A stretch of DNA of 41,339 bases. Origin: a virus. Below, piece after piece: positions 33,415-40,525 of this stretch (the stretch's first letter is position 1; each line of letters begins with the position of its first letter). The notes beneath the pieces were generated by a model that was given only the letters and a program-made list of their open reading frames with translations, did no database searches and was not told the DNA's origin. The DNA is taken from the IMG/VR virus record IMGVR_UViG_3300033144_001492, positions 1-41,339 of that record; one strand, written 5' to 3'. The position numbers were made by a program, and so were the translations under genes.

Positions 33415-34104
33415 ATGGAAAAAAAAACCACACCAGTTCAAAAGAACATCGCAACACCACTGGTTGTTGCAAATGAAAATCAAACAAAAATCTCGAAAGC
33501 CTTTGGATATACTCCAGAAGAAATTTTCGTGATTCAGAACAACGTTGCAAAGGGAACAACGAACACTGAACTTGCCTATTTTATCAACGTATGTCAGACG
33601 ATGGAATTGAATCCGTTCAACAAAGAAGTCTGGTGCTACAAAGACAACAGAGGAAACCTCTTGATATTTGCTGGACGTGATGGATTCCTTTCCAAAGCAC
33701 AAAAGAATCCACTATTCAATGGAATCCGTTCAATGGAAGTCTGCGAGAACGACCATTTTGAAATGGATGTCGCAAACAATATGGTGAACCATAGTCCGAA
33801 ATTCAATGACAGAGGTGAAATCATTGGTGCATATTGCATCGTTTTTCGTAAAGGTGGAGAACCGACAATCGAATGGTCTTGTATAAAAGTCTATGACAAA
33901 GGTCGAAACACTTGGAAAACTCACAAAGCCGAAATGATTAAGAAAGTCGCAGAGTGTCACGCACTGAAAAAAGCGTTCGGAATCTCTGGAATTCAAAGTC
34001 AATACGATTTCGAGGTTGAAGATGGAATCGCAGTTCAGAAGTCACCAGAGAATCGTCACAGTGCAGTTGCTGAAATAGTTGAAGAGGGGGTGCAAAATGA
34101 TTGA
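33415..34104 (+). CDS. bet: Red-beta/RecT-family single-strand annealing protein
   Basis: 229 residues. It has the family core: TMELNPFNKEVWCYKDNRGN followed by LIFAGRDGFLSKA, then ATG-independent strands, and the closing NTWKTHKAEMIKKVAECHAL, then KKAFGISGI, which correspond to the basic and helical end of the Bet/RecT fold. It anneals single strands after the partner exonuclease resects DNA, allowing phage recombination and concatemer formation. The exonuclease gene overlaps its end by 8 bases. The leader is AATCAAATCAAAT. Confidence 0.9.
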   Translation: MEKKTTPVQKNIATPLVVANENQTKISKAFGYTPEEIFVIQNNVAKGTTNTELAYFINVCQTMELNPFNKEVWCYKDNRGNLLIFAGRDGFLSKAQKNPLFNGIRSMEVCENDHFEMDVANNMVNHSPKFNDRGEIIGAYCIVFRKGGEPTIEWSCIKVYDKGRNTWKTHKAEMIKKVAECHALKKAFGISGIQSQYDFEVEDGIAVQKSPENRHSAVAEIVEEGVQND

Positions 34105-35017
34105 TTCAGAAGAAACGACAATCACTGCGAACGGTGTTTTCACCGACCTTTCGATTGAAGCATATCACAACAACAAATCACACTATTCATCCACTGGATT
34201 GAAACACGCAAAACGGTCATTGAAGGAGTTCAAATCATTCATTGATGGTGAATTCAACAATGACGAAAGAAAGTCGCACTTCGACTTCGGAAATGCGTTC
34301 GAAATCGCACTGATTGAACCAGACAACTTCCATCAGAAAGTTGCAGTGTTCGAGGAATCAGAACTGATTGCAGAAATTATGGAAGAAAAACCAGAAACAA
34401 AATCAGTCAGATTGACAAAACGATTCAAGGATGCAAAGAAGGAATTCATTGAAGAGAATTCGGACAAATACATCATCAACGACACTGGTGATGAATCAAT
34501 GGAAACAATCGAGAAGATGGTCGAATCGTGTTATCAAGACGAAGTGATTCAGTCACTTGTCAAAAATCTTGATTATCAAGTTTCTGCGTTCTGGAAGGAT
34601 AAGACATCTGGACTCAAATTGAAGACCAGACCAGACGTTTGTCATCAAGAGAAGAACGTCATTGTCGATGTGAAAACAACACTGGACGGTTCTCCGAAAG
34701 CGTTCTCCAGACAGTTGGCAAATCTTGACTATCCATTCCAAGCGTGTCTGCAAATCAAAGGATGTGTCGAATCTGGAATGATTGATGGTCTGTCAAACTA
34801 TTACTGGTTAGCAGTCGAGAAGAAGATTCCTTTCTCTGCGACCTTGTATGAATTCACTCCAGATGACATTCGAGGTTGTATGCACGAACTCGATTATGTT
34901 CTCGGAAATGTATCGAGAGCAATCAAGCAAGATTTCTTTCCAGCATATTCAAATGAAGCAGACAACGAACTCGGAATTCTGGATGCTGAAATTCCGTTGT
35001 GGTATCGTTCACAATAA
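34097..35017 (+). CDS. RecE-like exonuclease (PD-(D/E)XK fold)
   Basis: 306 residues. The RecE-C/DUF3799 type signature is present: GNAFEIALIEPDNFH early, then LKTRPDVCHQEKNVIVDVKT with the catalytic D and D-x-K (about 185-200), and YPFQACLQIKG, the conserved tyrosine and glutamine helix. The first 20 residues after the chosen ATG are acidic and polar. An in-frame earlier start overlaps the annealing gene further but has no better leader (GAGGGGGTGC precedes this ATG). It makes a 5'-resecting partner for the annealing protein. Confidence 0.85.
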   Translation: MIDSEETTITANGVFTDLSIEAYHNNKSHYSSTGLKHAKRSLKEFKSFIDGEFNNDERKSHFDFGNAFEIALIEPDNFHQKVAVFEESELIAEIMEEKPETKSVRLTKRFKDAKKEFIEENSDKYIINDTGDESMETIEKMVESCYQDEVIQSLVKNLDYQVSAFWKDKTSGLKLKTRPDVCHQEKNVIVDVKTTLDGSPKAFSRQLANLDYPFQACLQIKGCVESGMIDGLSNYYWLAVEKKIPFSATLYEFTPDDIRGCMHELDYVLGNVSRAIKQDFFPAYSNEADNELGILDAEIPLWYRSQ

Positions 35018-35026
35018 CAAATCAAC

Positions 35027-35051
35027 GGAGAAGGATTCACAGTCCTTCTCC
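35027..35051 (+). terminator. terminator after the exonuclease gene
   Basis: GGAGAAGGA pairs with TCCTTCTCC over a 7-base loop, then TTCACTTTT. It ends the recombination pair. Confidence 0.65.
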
Positions 35052-35078
35052 TTCACTTTTATATCAAAATCAAATCAA

Positions 35079-35282
35079 ATGAAAACAAAATCAATTCCTA
35101 TCAGTTGCACCAGAGGAACACATTTCACAAGAAAGGTCGGAGAAGATTCCGTGTGTTTTTACTGTGATGAAATCATCAAGAGAAATTCAACTTGTTGCAA
35201 CATAAAAACACCGAACATCTTTCCAGAATGTTCAAGTGAATGGAGAAATCCATCAATCAATCAATCAATCAAAATCAAATAA
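35079..35282 (+). CDS. small zinc-ribbon-like protein
   Basis: 67 residues with six cysteines: one in ISCTRG, a C-x-x-C in VCFYCDE, a CC pair in STCCNI and one in PECSSE. This spacing suits a small zinc-binding knuckle. The end has repeated INQSIK-type residues created by four tandem ATCA units in the DNA. It starts at AAATCAAATG and its stop lies next to the initiator gene start. The role is unknown, but its position suggests a nucleic-acid function. Confidence 0.55.
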   Translation: MKTKSIPISCTRGTHFTRKVGEDSVCFYCDEIIKRNSTCCNIKTPNIFPECSSEWRNPSINQSIKIK

Positions 35283-35283
35283 A

Positions 35284-35952
35284 ATGGAGAAACAAACACC
35301 ATCGTATTTCACAATCCTTCCAGCGTCTGTGCGATACGACAAAAACTTGACCGATTCAGAAAAAATTCTGTTCTCGGAAATTGTTGCACTGTGCAATCTG
35401 AACGGACAGTGTCACGCAAATAATCAATATTTTGTGAAACTTTACGGAGTGTCAAAGGTCACAATCTCGAAACGAATCAATCGTCTGGTGAAGACTGGAC
35501 ACTTGAAATCGGTTCTGATATATCGTGAAGGTAGTAAAGAAATCTTGAATAGGTATTTAAGTATTCTTTCATACCCTATTAAAGAAAACTTTAATACCCC
35601 TATTAAAGAAATCTTAATGGATAATAACACAGATTCTTTTTCTAATAATACAAGTATAATATCATTAGACGGATATCAATTCGAAAATTTTTGGATTGAC
35701 TATGACAAGAAGGTCGGTGACAAGGAAAGAATCCAGAAAAAATTCGAAGGACTCTCGGAGAAGATTCGAGAAGAAATCCGATTGCATCTTCCAAAATACA
35801 AGGATTCACAACCAGAAAAAAAATTCAGAAAAAATCCAGAAACTTTCATAAATCAGAAAGGATGGACACACGAAATCATCAAAGCAAATGACAAATCAAA
35901 TCAAAAAAGTCAATCAAGAGTTGACAAATTCCTCGCAAACGTTCAACGTTAA
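35284..35952 (+). CDS. replication initiator-like protein with winged helix
   Basis: 222 residues. The N-terminal half is a winged helix-turn-helix of the HTH_36 type: SVRYDKNLTDSEKILFSEIV, then NQYFVKLYGVSKVTISKRIN and RLVKTGHLKS. A low-complexity linker at about 98-125 is coded by AT-rich iteron-like DNA. The C-terminal half (FENFWIDYDKKVGDKERIQK, then RKNPETFINQKGW) is like the end of phage replisome organisers. A start 48 bases earlier is possible, but this ATG follows the upstream stop. By analogy with lambda O it would bind DNA sites within its own gene. Confidence 0.75.
   Translation: MEKQTPSYFTILPASVRYDKNLTDSEKILFSEIVALCNLNGQCHANNQYFVKLYGVSKVTISKRINRLVKTGHLKSVLIYREGSKEILNRYLSILSYPIKENFNTPIKEILMDNNTDSFSNNTSIISLDGYQFENFWIDYDKKVGDKERIQKKFEGLSEKIREEIRLHLPKYKDSQPEKKFRKNPETFINQKGWTHEIIKANDKSNQKSQSRVDKFLANVQR
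35531..35670 (+). other. candidate replication origin with iterons inside the initiator gene
   Basis: TAAAGAAAnCTT occurs at 35535, 35580 and 35604 (n is T, A and T). CCCTATTAAAGAAA is repeated exactly at 35574 and 35598. TAGGTAT at 35550 is an inverted partner of ATACCCTA. An AT-rich stretch follows to 35670, suitable for unwinding. Base composition contrasts sharply with the surrounding coding DNA. Function is inferred from the lambda-type arrangement. Confidence 0.5.
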
Positions 35953-36598
35953 ACTGCGAGAAACGACCACACTGTTCGATGAATTCGAAACGACAATCAA
36001 CGGTGTCTGTTTTTCAATAGGAATTCCAGACGCACTGTCCAGATTCGAACAAGGAATCGTCTTCAATTTCATTCACGGTCAGTTCGGAATGTTGACTCTG
36101 GAACAGATTGTCGATGCGTTCACCTTATATTCTGCGAACAATCTGCAATTCACCACGAGTCATTTCGGCAAATTCGACAACAAATTCATCGGTGATGTGT
36201 TGAGTTCCTATCTGAAACACCTTCAAAATCTTGAATCTAAAAACAAAATATACAAAGCAGAACCGATTGTTCGACAAAAGTACTCTCCAGAAGAAGGAAA
36301 GAAATCATTCGAGTTCATCAAATCAGTGTTCAAGAAGGACGGAAAACCACCGTTCATCGCATCGTGGTCATTCGCGTTCAAGTGGATGGAAGACCAGAAA
36401 ATCATCGTTCTGGAGAACTTCGAAAAAGAAGCAATCAAGAACTCTGTCATCAATCAAATGAAACACGAGGTGAAGGACAGACGAAGTCGAGGAAAGGAAG
36501 TGTCAAAACTTCTCCAGTCGATTGAAACTGGACGTGGTGTGAAGTATGAATGTCACAAGAAATGTGTCATTGATTATTTTGAAGAAGAAAATTTCTAA
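35888..36598 (+). CDS. replication-region protein, possible helicase loader or partner
   Basis: 236 residues overlapping the initiator by 65 bases. It includes GIPDALSRFEQGIVFNFIHG, then a long helical centre, and a C-terminal part with basic patches (KHEVKDRRSRGKEVSKLLQS) and paired C-H/C residues in ECHKKCVIDYF. Genes in this place after a winged-helix initiator often load the host helicase. No Walker motif is visible, so it is not a DnaC-type ATPase. A structural or adaptor role is as likely. Confidence 0.5.
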   Translation: MTNQIKKVNQELTNSSQTFNVKLRETTTLFDEFETTINGVCFSIGIPDALSRFEQGIVFNFIHGQFGMLTLEQIVDAFTLYSANNLQFTTSHFGKFDNKFIGDVLSSYLKHLQNLESKNKIYKAEPIVRQKYSPEEGKKSFEFIKSVFKKDGKPPFIASWSFAFKWMEDQKIIVLENFEKEAIKNSVINQMKHEVKDRRSRGKEVSKLLQSIETGRGVKYECHKKCVIDYFEEENF

Positions 36599-36608
36599 TT
36601 ATTTTTTT

Positions 36609-36616
36609 TATATTTG
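36609..36616 (+). promoter_or_regulatory. promoter of the modification operon
   Basis: TATATTTG followed by CTAAAA is an exact TAnnTTTG match, just after the replication genes and 18 bases before the first small gene. It probably drives the whole run through the ParB-domain gene, because no terminator is seen before 41187. Confidence 0.7.
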
Positions 36617-36634
36617 CTAAAAAAAGCAAAGCAA

Positions 36635-36778
36635 ATGGAAGATTCAAAAAAAACATTCTGGAAATCATTCCAGAAAATCGGAAAGTCACTCTCACTTTTG
36701 TTCATCGCATCGGTGATTGTGGTCTTTCTTATAAAAGTTGTTCACACATACGCAATTTTTATCTGGAATTTATGGTGA
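36635..36778 (+). CDS. small membrane peptide
   Basis: 47 residues. A basic N-terminus (MEDSKKTFWKSFQKIGKS) precedes one span, LSLLFIASVIVVFLIKVV, and an aromatic end (IFIWNLW). It has a strong promoter and the leader AAAAAGCAAAGCAAATG. Its stop overlaps the next start. It could anchor or mark the membrane, but no function is known. Confidence 0.55.
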   Translation: MEDSKKTFWKSFQKIGKSLSLLFIASVIVVFLIKVVHTYAIFIWNLW

Positions 36779-36921
36779 TTATTTATCTTGTCATTCAGAA
36801 GACATCAGACAAAATCATCAATTATATTTATGTGGTGAACAAGAAAACTGCAATCAAATATCACAAGCAAGGTTGCAAAGTAATCACGGAAGAAGTTCCA
36901 GAATCGTTGTGTCGTGCCTAA
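36772..36921 (+). CDS. small protein, unknown function
   Basis: 49 residues starting inside the end of the previous gene, with the same codon style. It begins MVIIYLVIQKTSDKIINYIY, a short hydrophobic strand then helix, and ends basic with two cysteines (KQGCKV and SLCRA). Overlaps on both sides indicate a coupled operon. Confidence 0.5.
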   Translation: MVIIYLVIQKTSDKIINYIYVVNKKTAIKYHKQGCKVITEEVPESLCRA

Positions 36922-37165
36922 AGAATCAGAATTCAAACAAGCAATTCCGAATCTTTACAAGAGAGGACACCTCGAAGTGTCTTTGTTCTCGTGGGTGAAC
37001 GCATACAAATATGTCTTTCCAGCCATATCAATCGAGAACGCAATCAATGGATTTTATCGGTATTATCGAATTGATTCCGACACATATCCGTTGACAACTG
37101 CAATCAAGACATATCAAAGAATGAACAAAGAACTACACACACTCGAAAAAAATCAAAGCAAATGA
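36914..37165 (+). CDS. small protein with GTG start, unknown function
   Basis: 83 residues, beginning at a GTG that overlaps the preceding gene by 8 bases: MPKESEFKQAIPNLYKRGHL. The body has SWVNAYKYVFPAISIENAIN, then YRYYRIDSDTYPLTTAIKTY, a helical pattern with aromatics. No motif is recognised. The 4-base overlap (ATGA) with the next gene continues the coupled run. Confidence 0.55.
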   Translation: MPKESEFKQAIPNLYKRGHLEVSLFSWVNAYKYVFPAISIENAINGFYRYYRIDSDTYPLTTAIKTYQRMNKELHTLEKNQSK

Positions 37166-37563
37166 ACTATAAAGTCTATAAAGCAGAAACAAAAGGAAAA
37201 CCATTCAAATTCAAATTAGAATTTGCATATCAAATCATCAAATTCAGAATAAAATTCGGACTGAAAAAACTCTGGTTCTCTTGTCTTTGGCTGGTGTTGA
37301 AATTTTCCTACTGGTTTATTCAATACGCACAGAAATTCAATCAACCATTTTATGACAAACAAATCGTGGTTCTGTATCAAGAAACAAAAGAACGTCAATC
37401 ATTTCAATTCAAGGAGAAAGTTGTTTCTCTCGGAAAGGGCAAAGAACACGTCAAAATGTTGCTGATTGAAACGGAGAAAGGTGAATTGCGTGTCAAACTT
37501 GACCGTGAAGAATATCCAGAACTGTACAAAAACAAAACGAAGAAAACAACTGCAAAAAAATGA
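37162..37563 (+). CDS. membrane-associated basic protein, unknown function
   Basis: 133 residues, very basic. An amphipathic start leads to one aromatic-rich hydrophobic section (KKLWFSCLWLVLKFSYWFIQ) and then a soluble C-terminal half (VVSLGKGKEHVKMLLIETEK, ending KTKKTTAKK). It looks like a peripheral or re-entrant membrane protein. The start overlaps the previous stop as ATGA, and the last codons overlap the next mini-ORF. Confidence 0.5.
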   Translation: MNYKVYKAETKGKPFKFKLEFAYQIIKFRIKFGLKKLWFSCLWLVLKFSYWFIQYAQKFNQPFYDKQIVVLYQETKERQSFQFKEKVVSLGKGKEHVKMLLIETEKGELRVKLDREEYPELYKNKTKKTTAKK

Positions 37564-37628
37564 GAGCAATTAAAATAATATATTATACCATCTTTCCAGA
37601 AAAGTTGAAGCATAAGCACAAGAAATGA
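37560..37628 (+). CDS. 22-residue mini-ORF linking to queD
   Basis: It begins within the stop region of the preceding gene and ends in ATGA with queD. The peptide starts MRAIKIIYYTIFPEK and ends in a lysine/histidine tail. It could be a coupling leader rather than a working protein, but the two-sided overlap is the same as for the larger genes. Confidence 0.35.
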   Translation: MRAIKIIYYTIFPEKLKHKHKK

Positions 37629-38170
37629 GTCAAACCATCACCAGACCATTTGAGTTCGATTCTGCGCATCGTGTGATGAATCAAAAATTCAAGTGTTACA
37701 ACTTGCACGGTCACAGATATCGTGCAGAATTGACGTTCTTCTTCGTTGAGGTTGAGGAAATCGGATATCAAATCGACTTCTCTGAAATAAAACGCATCGG
37801 TGGACAGTGGATTGATGACCACCTCGACCACGCAATCATCTTGAATCCAGAAGATAAATCGATTTTAAAGGTCTGTGACGAACTTTCTTCTCGGTTCTGG
37901 ACAATGAGTCTGAACGGTGAAAGATATTGCAATCCGACTGTCGAGAATGTGTCAAAAGAAGTGTTTCTTGCAATCTCAACATTGTTCGACCACGAATCAA
38001 AACTGATTTTGACGGAAGTGAAGTTGTTCGAAACTCCGAACTGTTGGACAATATGCACCAGAAAGTCCATCACAACAGAAGAAGAAGAAAATTTCTTTGT
38101 GAAGAACTATGTTTCTTTAAAAGATTATCAAAAGAAGAAAGGACAAATTCAATACGATGACAGATTTTGA
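37625..38170 (+). CDS. queD: QueD, 6-carboxy-tetrahydropterin synthase
   Basis: This enzyme converts 7,8-dihydroneopterin triphosphate to 6-carboxy-tetrahydropterin, the first committed step to preQ0. Zinc ligands are H15 (FDSAHR), H28 and H30 (NLHGH). The catalytic cysteine is C24, directly before YNLHGH. DFSEIK, LDHAIIL, PTVEN and ETPN follow as in the family. At 181 residues it is longer than the usual about 120, with an insert after the first third and a charged C-terminal tail. It is joined by ATGA overlaps to its neighbours. Its substrate needs FolE, not seen here. Confidence 0.93.
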   Translation: MSQTITRPFEFDSAHRVMNQKFKCYNLHGHRYRAELTFFFVEVEEIGYQIDFSEIKRIGGQWIDDHLDHAIILNPEDKSILKVCDELSSRFWTMSLNGERYCNPTVENVSKEVFLAISTLFDHESKLILTEVKLFETPNCWTICTRKSITTEEEENFFVKNYVSLKDYQKKKGQIQYDDRF

Positions 38171-38339
38171 ACGCATATTTGCACAAGGTTATGAACAAGG
38201 ACAGAAAGACTTGATTCAGACAATCAAAGACCGAATCAATGGAGTCGTTGACAAATCAGACACGAATCAGATGTCAGATTGTCTGTTGTTGTTGCTACAA
38301 ATAACACCATCAGAACAAAAAAATGAAACAGAGGAATGA
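38157..38339 (+). CDS. 60-residue protein between queD and queE
   Basis: A helical, acidic protein: MTDFERIFAQGYEQGQKDLI, then KDRINGVVDKSDTNQMSDCL, then a leucine-rich turn and NETEE. It overlaps queD by 14 bases and queE by 17. The full overlap on both sides and its conserved-style sequence argue that it is a component of the pathway, for example a small partner of QueD or QueE. It might equally be an unrelated passenger. No known homologue is recognised. Confidence 0.55.
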   Translation: MTDFERIFAQGYEQGQKDLIQTIKDRINGVVDKSDTNQMSDCLLLLLQITPSEQKNETEE

Positions 38340-39057
38340 CATATCAGTCGCAGAATGGTTCTATTCTGTGCAAGGTGAAGGAATCACCAGTGGAACACCA
38401 TCAATCTTCTTGCGTCTTGCTGGATGCAATCTGTTGTGTGGTCGAAATGACGCAACGTGGACGTGTGACTCAATCGAGGTCTGGAAGAATGGTCAAACAT
38501 TCAACGTCTTTGAACTGATTCGGAAGATGAACAACGACATCGCACTGTTCAATCGTCTGAAACACGCAAATCTGGTCATCACTGGTGGAGAACCACTTCA
38601 ACAACAACAATCTCTGTGTGTCTTTCTGCACGAAATCCGAGAACTGACAAGCGAGAGAGGTCACAATGTGGTCGTTGAGGTCGAAACAAACGGAACAATC
38701 ACACCATCAATGGAACTGAACTCTCTTGTCAACATCTGGAATGTGTCACCGAAACTGTCAAACTCTGGAGAACCTATCAAAAAACGATTCAATCTGGACG
38801 CAGTTCGCATCTTTAACGCATCGAACAAAGCACAATGGAAGTTCGTTGTCACCAGACACGATGACTTGAAGGAAATCATCGCAGAATGGTGTCCAGTGAT
38901 TGAAGATGAAACAATGATTCAACTGATGTCTGGTGCAGATAATCGGAAAGACCTTGACAAAATGAATCAATGGTTGATTAAAAAGTGTTTGATTTATGGA
39001 TTCAGATTCACAAATCGACTCCAGATTCAAGTGTGGAACGAAAAAACTGGAATATGA
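38323..39057 (+). CDS. queE: QueE, radical SAM 7-carboxy-7-deazaguanine synthase
   Basis: It makes 7-carboxy-7-deazaguanine from carboxy-tetrahydropterin with S-adenosylmethionine. EWFYSVQGEGITSGTPSIFL is the family opening. The 4Fe-4S cysteines are C35, C39 and C48 (GCNLLCG, then ATWTCDS); this wider spacing of the third cysteine is seen in phage and some bacterial QueE. NLVITGGEPL and VVVEVETNGT are the SAM and substrate loops. 244 residues is normal. Its stop overlaps queC as ATGA. Confidence 0.93.
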   Translation: MKQRNDISVAEWFYSVQGEGITSGTPSIFLRLAGCNLLCGRNDATWTCDSIEVWKNGQTFNVFELIRKMNNDIALFNRLKHANLVITGGEPLQQQQSLCVFLHEIRELTSERGHNVVVEVETNGTITPSMELNSLVNIWNVSPKLSNSGEPIKKRFNLDAVRIFNASNKAQWKFVVTRHDDLKEIIAEWCPVIEDETMIQLMSGADNRKDLDKMNQWLIKKCLIYGFRFTNRLQIQVWNEKTGI

Positions 39058-39722
39058 ATGGTTCAAAAGCAGTTGTCATCTTCTCTGGTGGACAAGACTC
39101 CACCACTTGTCTTGCGTGGTCACTTGAAAGATATTACATTGTCGAGTGCATCACGTTCGAATATGGACAGAAACACGCAATCGAAATCAATCAATCGAAG
39201 AAAATCTGTGCGAAATGGAACGTCAAACAGACGATTGTTGACCTTAAATTCCTCGACACTCTGGTTGATTCTGCACTCACATCGAACGGTGATGTGGACG
39301 AAATCACTGACAAAGGTCTTCCAGCGTCATTCGTTCCGAATAGGAATCAACTATTCATCACACTTGCACACGCATACGCACAGAAAATCGGTGCAGAAAC
39401 CATCGTCACTGGAGTATGTTCGCAAGACGCAAACGGATATCCAGACACCACAACAGAGTTCATCAACCACATTGAACGCACATCAAATCTCGGTTCTGAT
39501 GGTTGTGTGAAGATTGAAACACCACTTATCAACAAACTAAAGTTCGAAACTTTCCTTCTTGCAGACGAACTGGACTGTCTGGAAGATGTTCTGGAGTTGT
39601 CACACACTTGTTATAATGGAAACAGAACAGACCGTCATCCATACGGATATGGATGTGACGAATGTGGTGCGTGTAAACTTCGCAGAGAGGGGTTCAATTC
39701 GTTCCTAAACATTCAACAATGA
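39054..39722 (+). CDS. queC: QueC, preQ0 synthase
   Basis: An ATP-dependent enzyme that turns carboxy-deazaguanine into preQ0. The PP-loop SGGQDSTT is at 11-18. DLKFLDTLVDSALT and GLPASFVPNRNQLFITLAHA are the middle signatures. The zinc site is C186, C201, C204 and C207 (HTCYNG, then GCDECGACK). Length is 222 residues, normal. Upstream in-frame starts lie inside queE, so the ATG overlapping the queE stop is used. No QueF is seen, so preQ0 should be the end point. Confidence 0.93.
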   Translation: MNGSKAVVIFSGGQDSTTCLAWSLERYYIVECITFEYGQKHAIEINQSKKICAKWNVKQTIVDLKFLDTLVDSALTSNGDVDEITDKGLPASFVPNRNQLFITLAHAYAQKIGAETIVTGVCSQDANGYPDTTTEFINHIERTSNLGSDGCVKIETPLINKLKFETFLLADELDCLEDVLELSHTCYNGNRTDRHPYGYGCDECGACKLRREGFNSFLNIQQ

Positions 39723-40525
39723 AGATTTTCTTTGCTGGTTCTGACCTCACAAAATACGACAGACGAAAGACTCTGAATGACTCTGGTGTGAATCGGTTTC
39801 TATATTCTTTCCACTCCTTGAAACGGTTCTCGAAGGATGTGATGGAACACTGCAAGGTCGGAAAGGAACTCGGAGAAGAAATCTTTCTCGATTCTGGTGC
39901 GTTCTCTGGAATGACACAAGGAGTTCACATCGATATTCGTGACTATTGTGACACCATACATAAGAATCTGGACAATCTGTCTGTCTATGCGTCACTCGAT
40001 GTCATTGGTGACTATCACGGAACACAAAAGAACTTTGAATTTATGCAATCAGAAGGACTCGAACCACTGATGACATTCCACATCGGTTCTCCATTCTCTA
40101 TTCTGGAAGAAATGGTCACACAAACTGACTATCTTGCAATCGGTGGTCTGGTCGGCAAACCGAAACTGATGGTCAAAAGGTTTCTGGAGAAGTGTTTCTC
40201 AATCATCAGAACAGATGCAAAGGTTCACGGATTCGGATTCACCTCTGTTCACGGTCTGAAAGCATATCCATTCTATTCGGTGGACTCGACAACGTGGTTC
40301 GGTGGTTCAATGAGAGCAGAAATCCACAAATATCACGATGGAAAAATCACATACATCAAAACAAAACGGAAAGACCACGCATCTGGAGAGTCAATGTGTT
40401 TCACAGATACTGGAGAAAACAAACTCTGGTTCGAAAGAAACGTTCAGAACGCAGTTGAGTGGATGAAATATGAACAATATCTGGATGAACTCTGGACAAA
40501 ACGAGGAATAAAATGGACAAAATGA
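39719..40525 (+). CDS. dpdA: DpdA-like DNA transglycosylase (TGT superfamily)
   Basis: A 268-residue TIM-barrel protein that probably swaps guanine in DNA for preQ0. LDSGAFSG (57-64) is the counterpart of the TGT catalytic motif DSGGFQ, with D58. ASLDVIGDY (91-99), IGGLVGKPK (141-149), VHGFGFTS (169-176) and SVDSTTW (187-193) follow as in phage DpdA. D189 may be the nucleophile. It is shorter than tRNA TGT and lacks the zinc-binding tail of that enzyme, as expected for DNA-acting forms. ATGA overlaps with queC and the next gene. Confidence 0.85.
   Translation: MKIFFAGSDLTKYDRRKTLNDSGVNRFLYSFHSLKRFSKDVMEHCKVGKELGEEIFLDSGAFSGMTQGVHIDIRDYCDTIHKNLDNLSVYASLDVIGDYHGTQKNFEFMQSEGLEPLMTFHIGSPFSILEEMVTQTDYLAIGGLVGKPKLMVKRFLEKCFSIIRTDAKVHGFGFTSVHGLKAYPFYSVDSTTWFGGSMRAEIHKYHDGKITYIKTKRKDHASGESMCFTDTGENKLWFERNVQNAVEWMKYEQYLDELWTKRGIKWTK

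Noticed and set aside
35236-35283. earlier start for the replication initiator gene
   Set aside because: The extra codons mirror the tandem ATCA repeats in another frame and overlap the zinc-ribbon gene; the ATG directly after that gene's stop is more likely.
37560-37628. preQ1 riboswitch controlling the que genes
   Set aside because: There is no untranslated space: genes overlap from the mini-ORF into queD, and no preQ1-type pseudoknot pattern is visible upstream at 36600-36635.
37625-40525. pathway to dG+ or dADG rather than dPreQ0
   Set aside because: No amidotransferase-QueC fusion, ArcS-like or QueF-like gene is present, so further conversion of preQ0 is not supported here; genes outside the window or in the host cannot be excluded.
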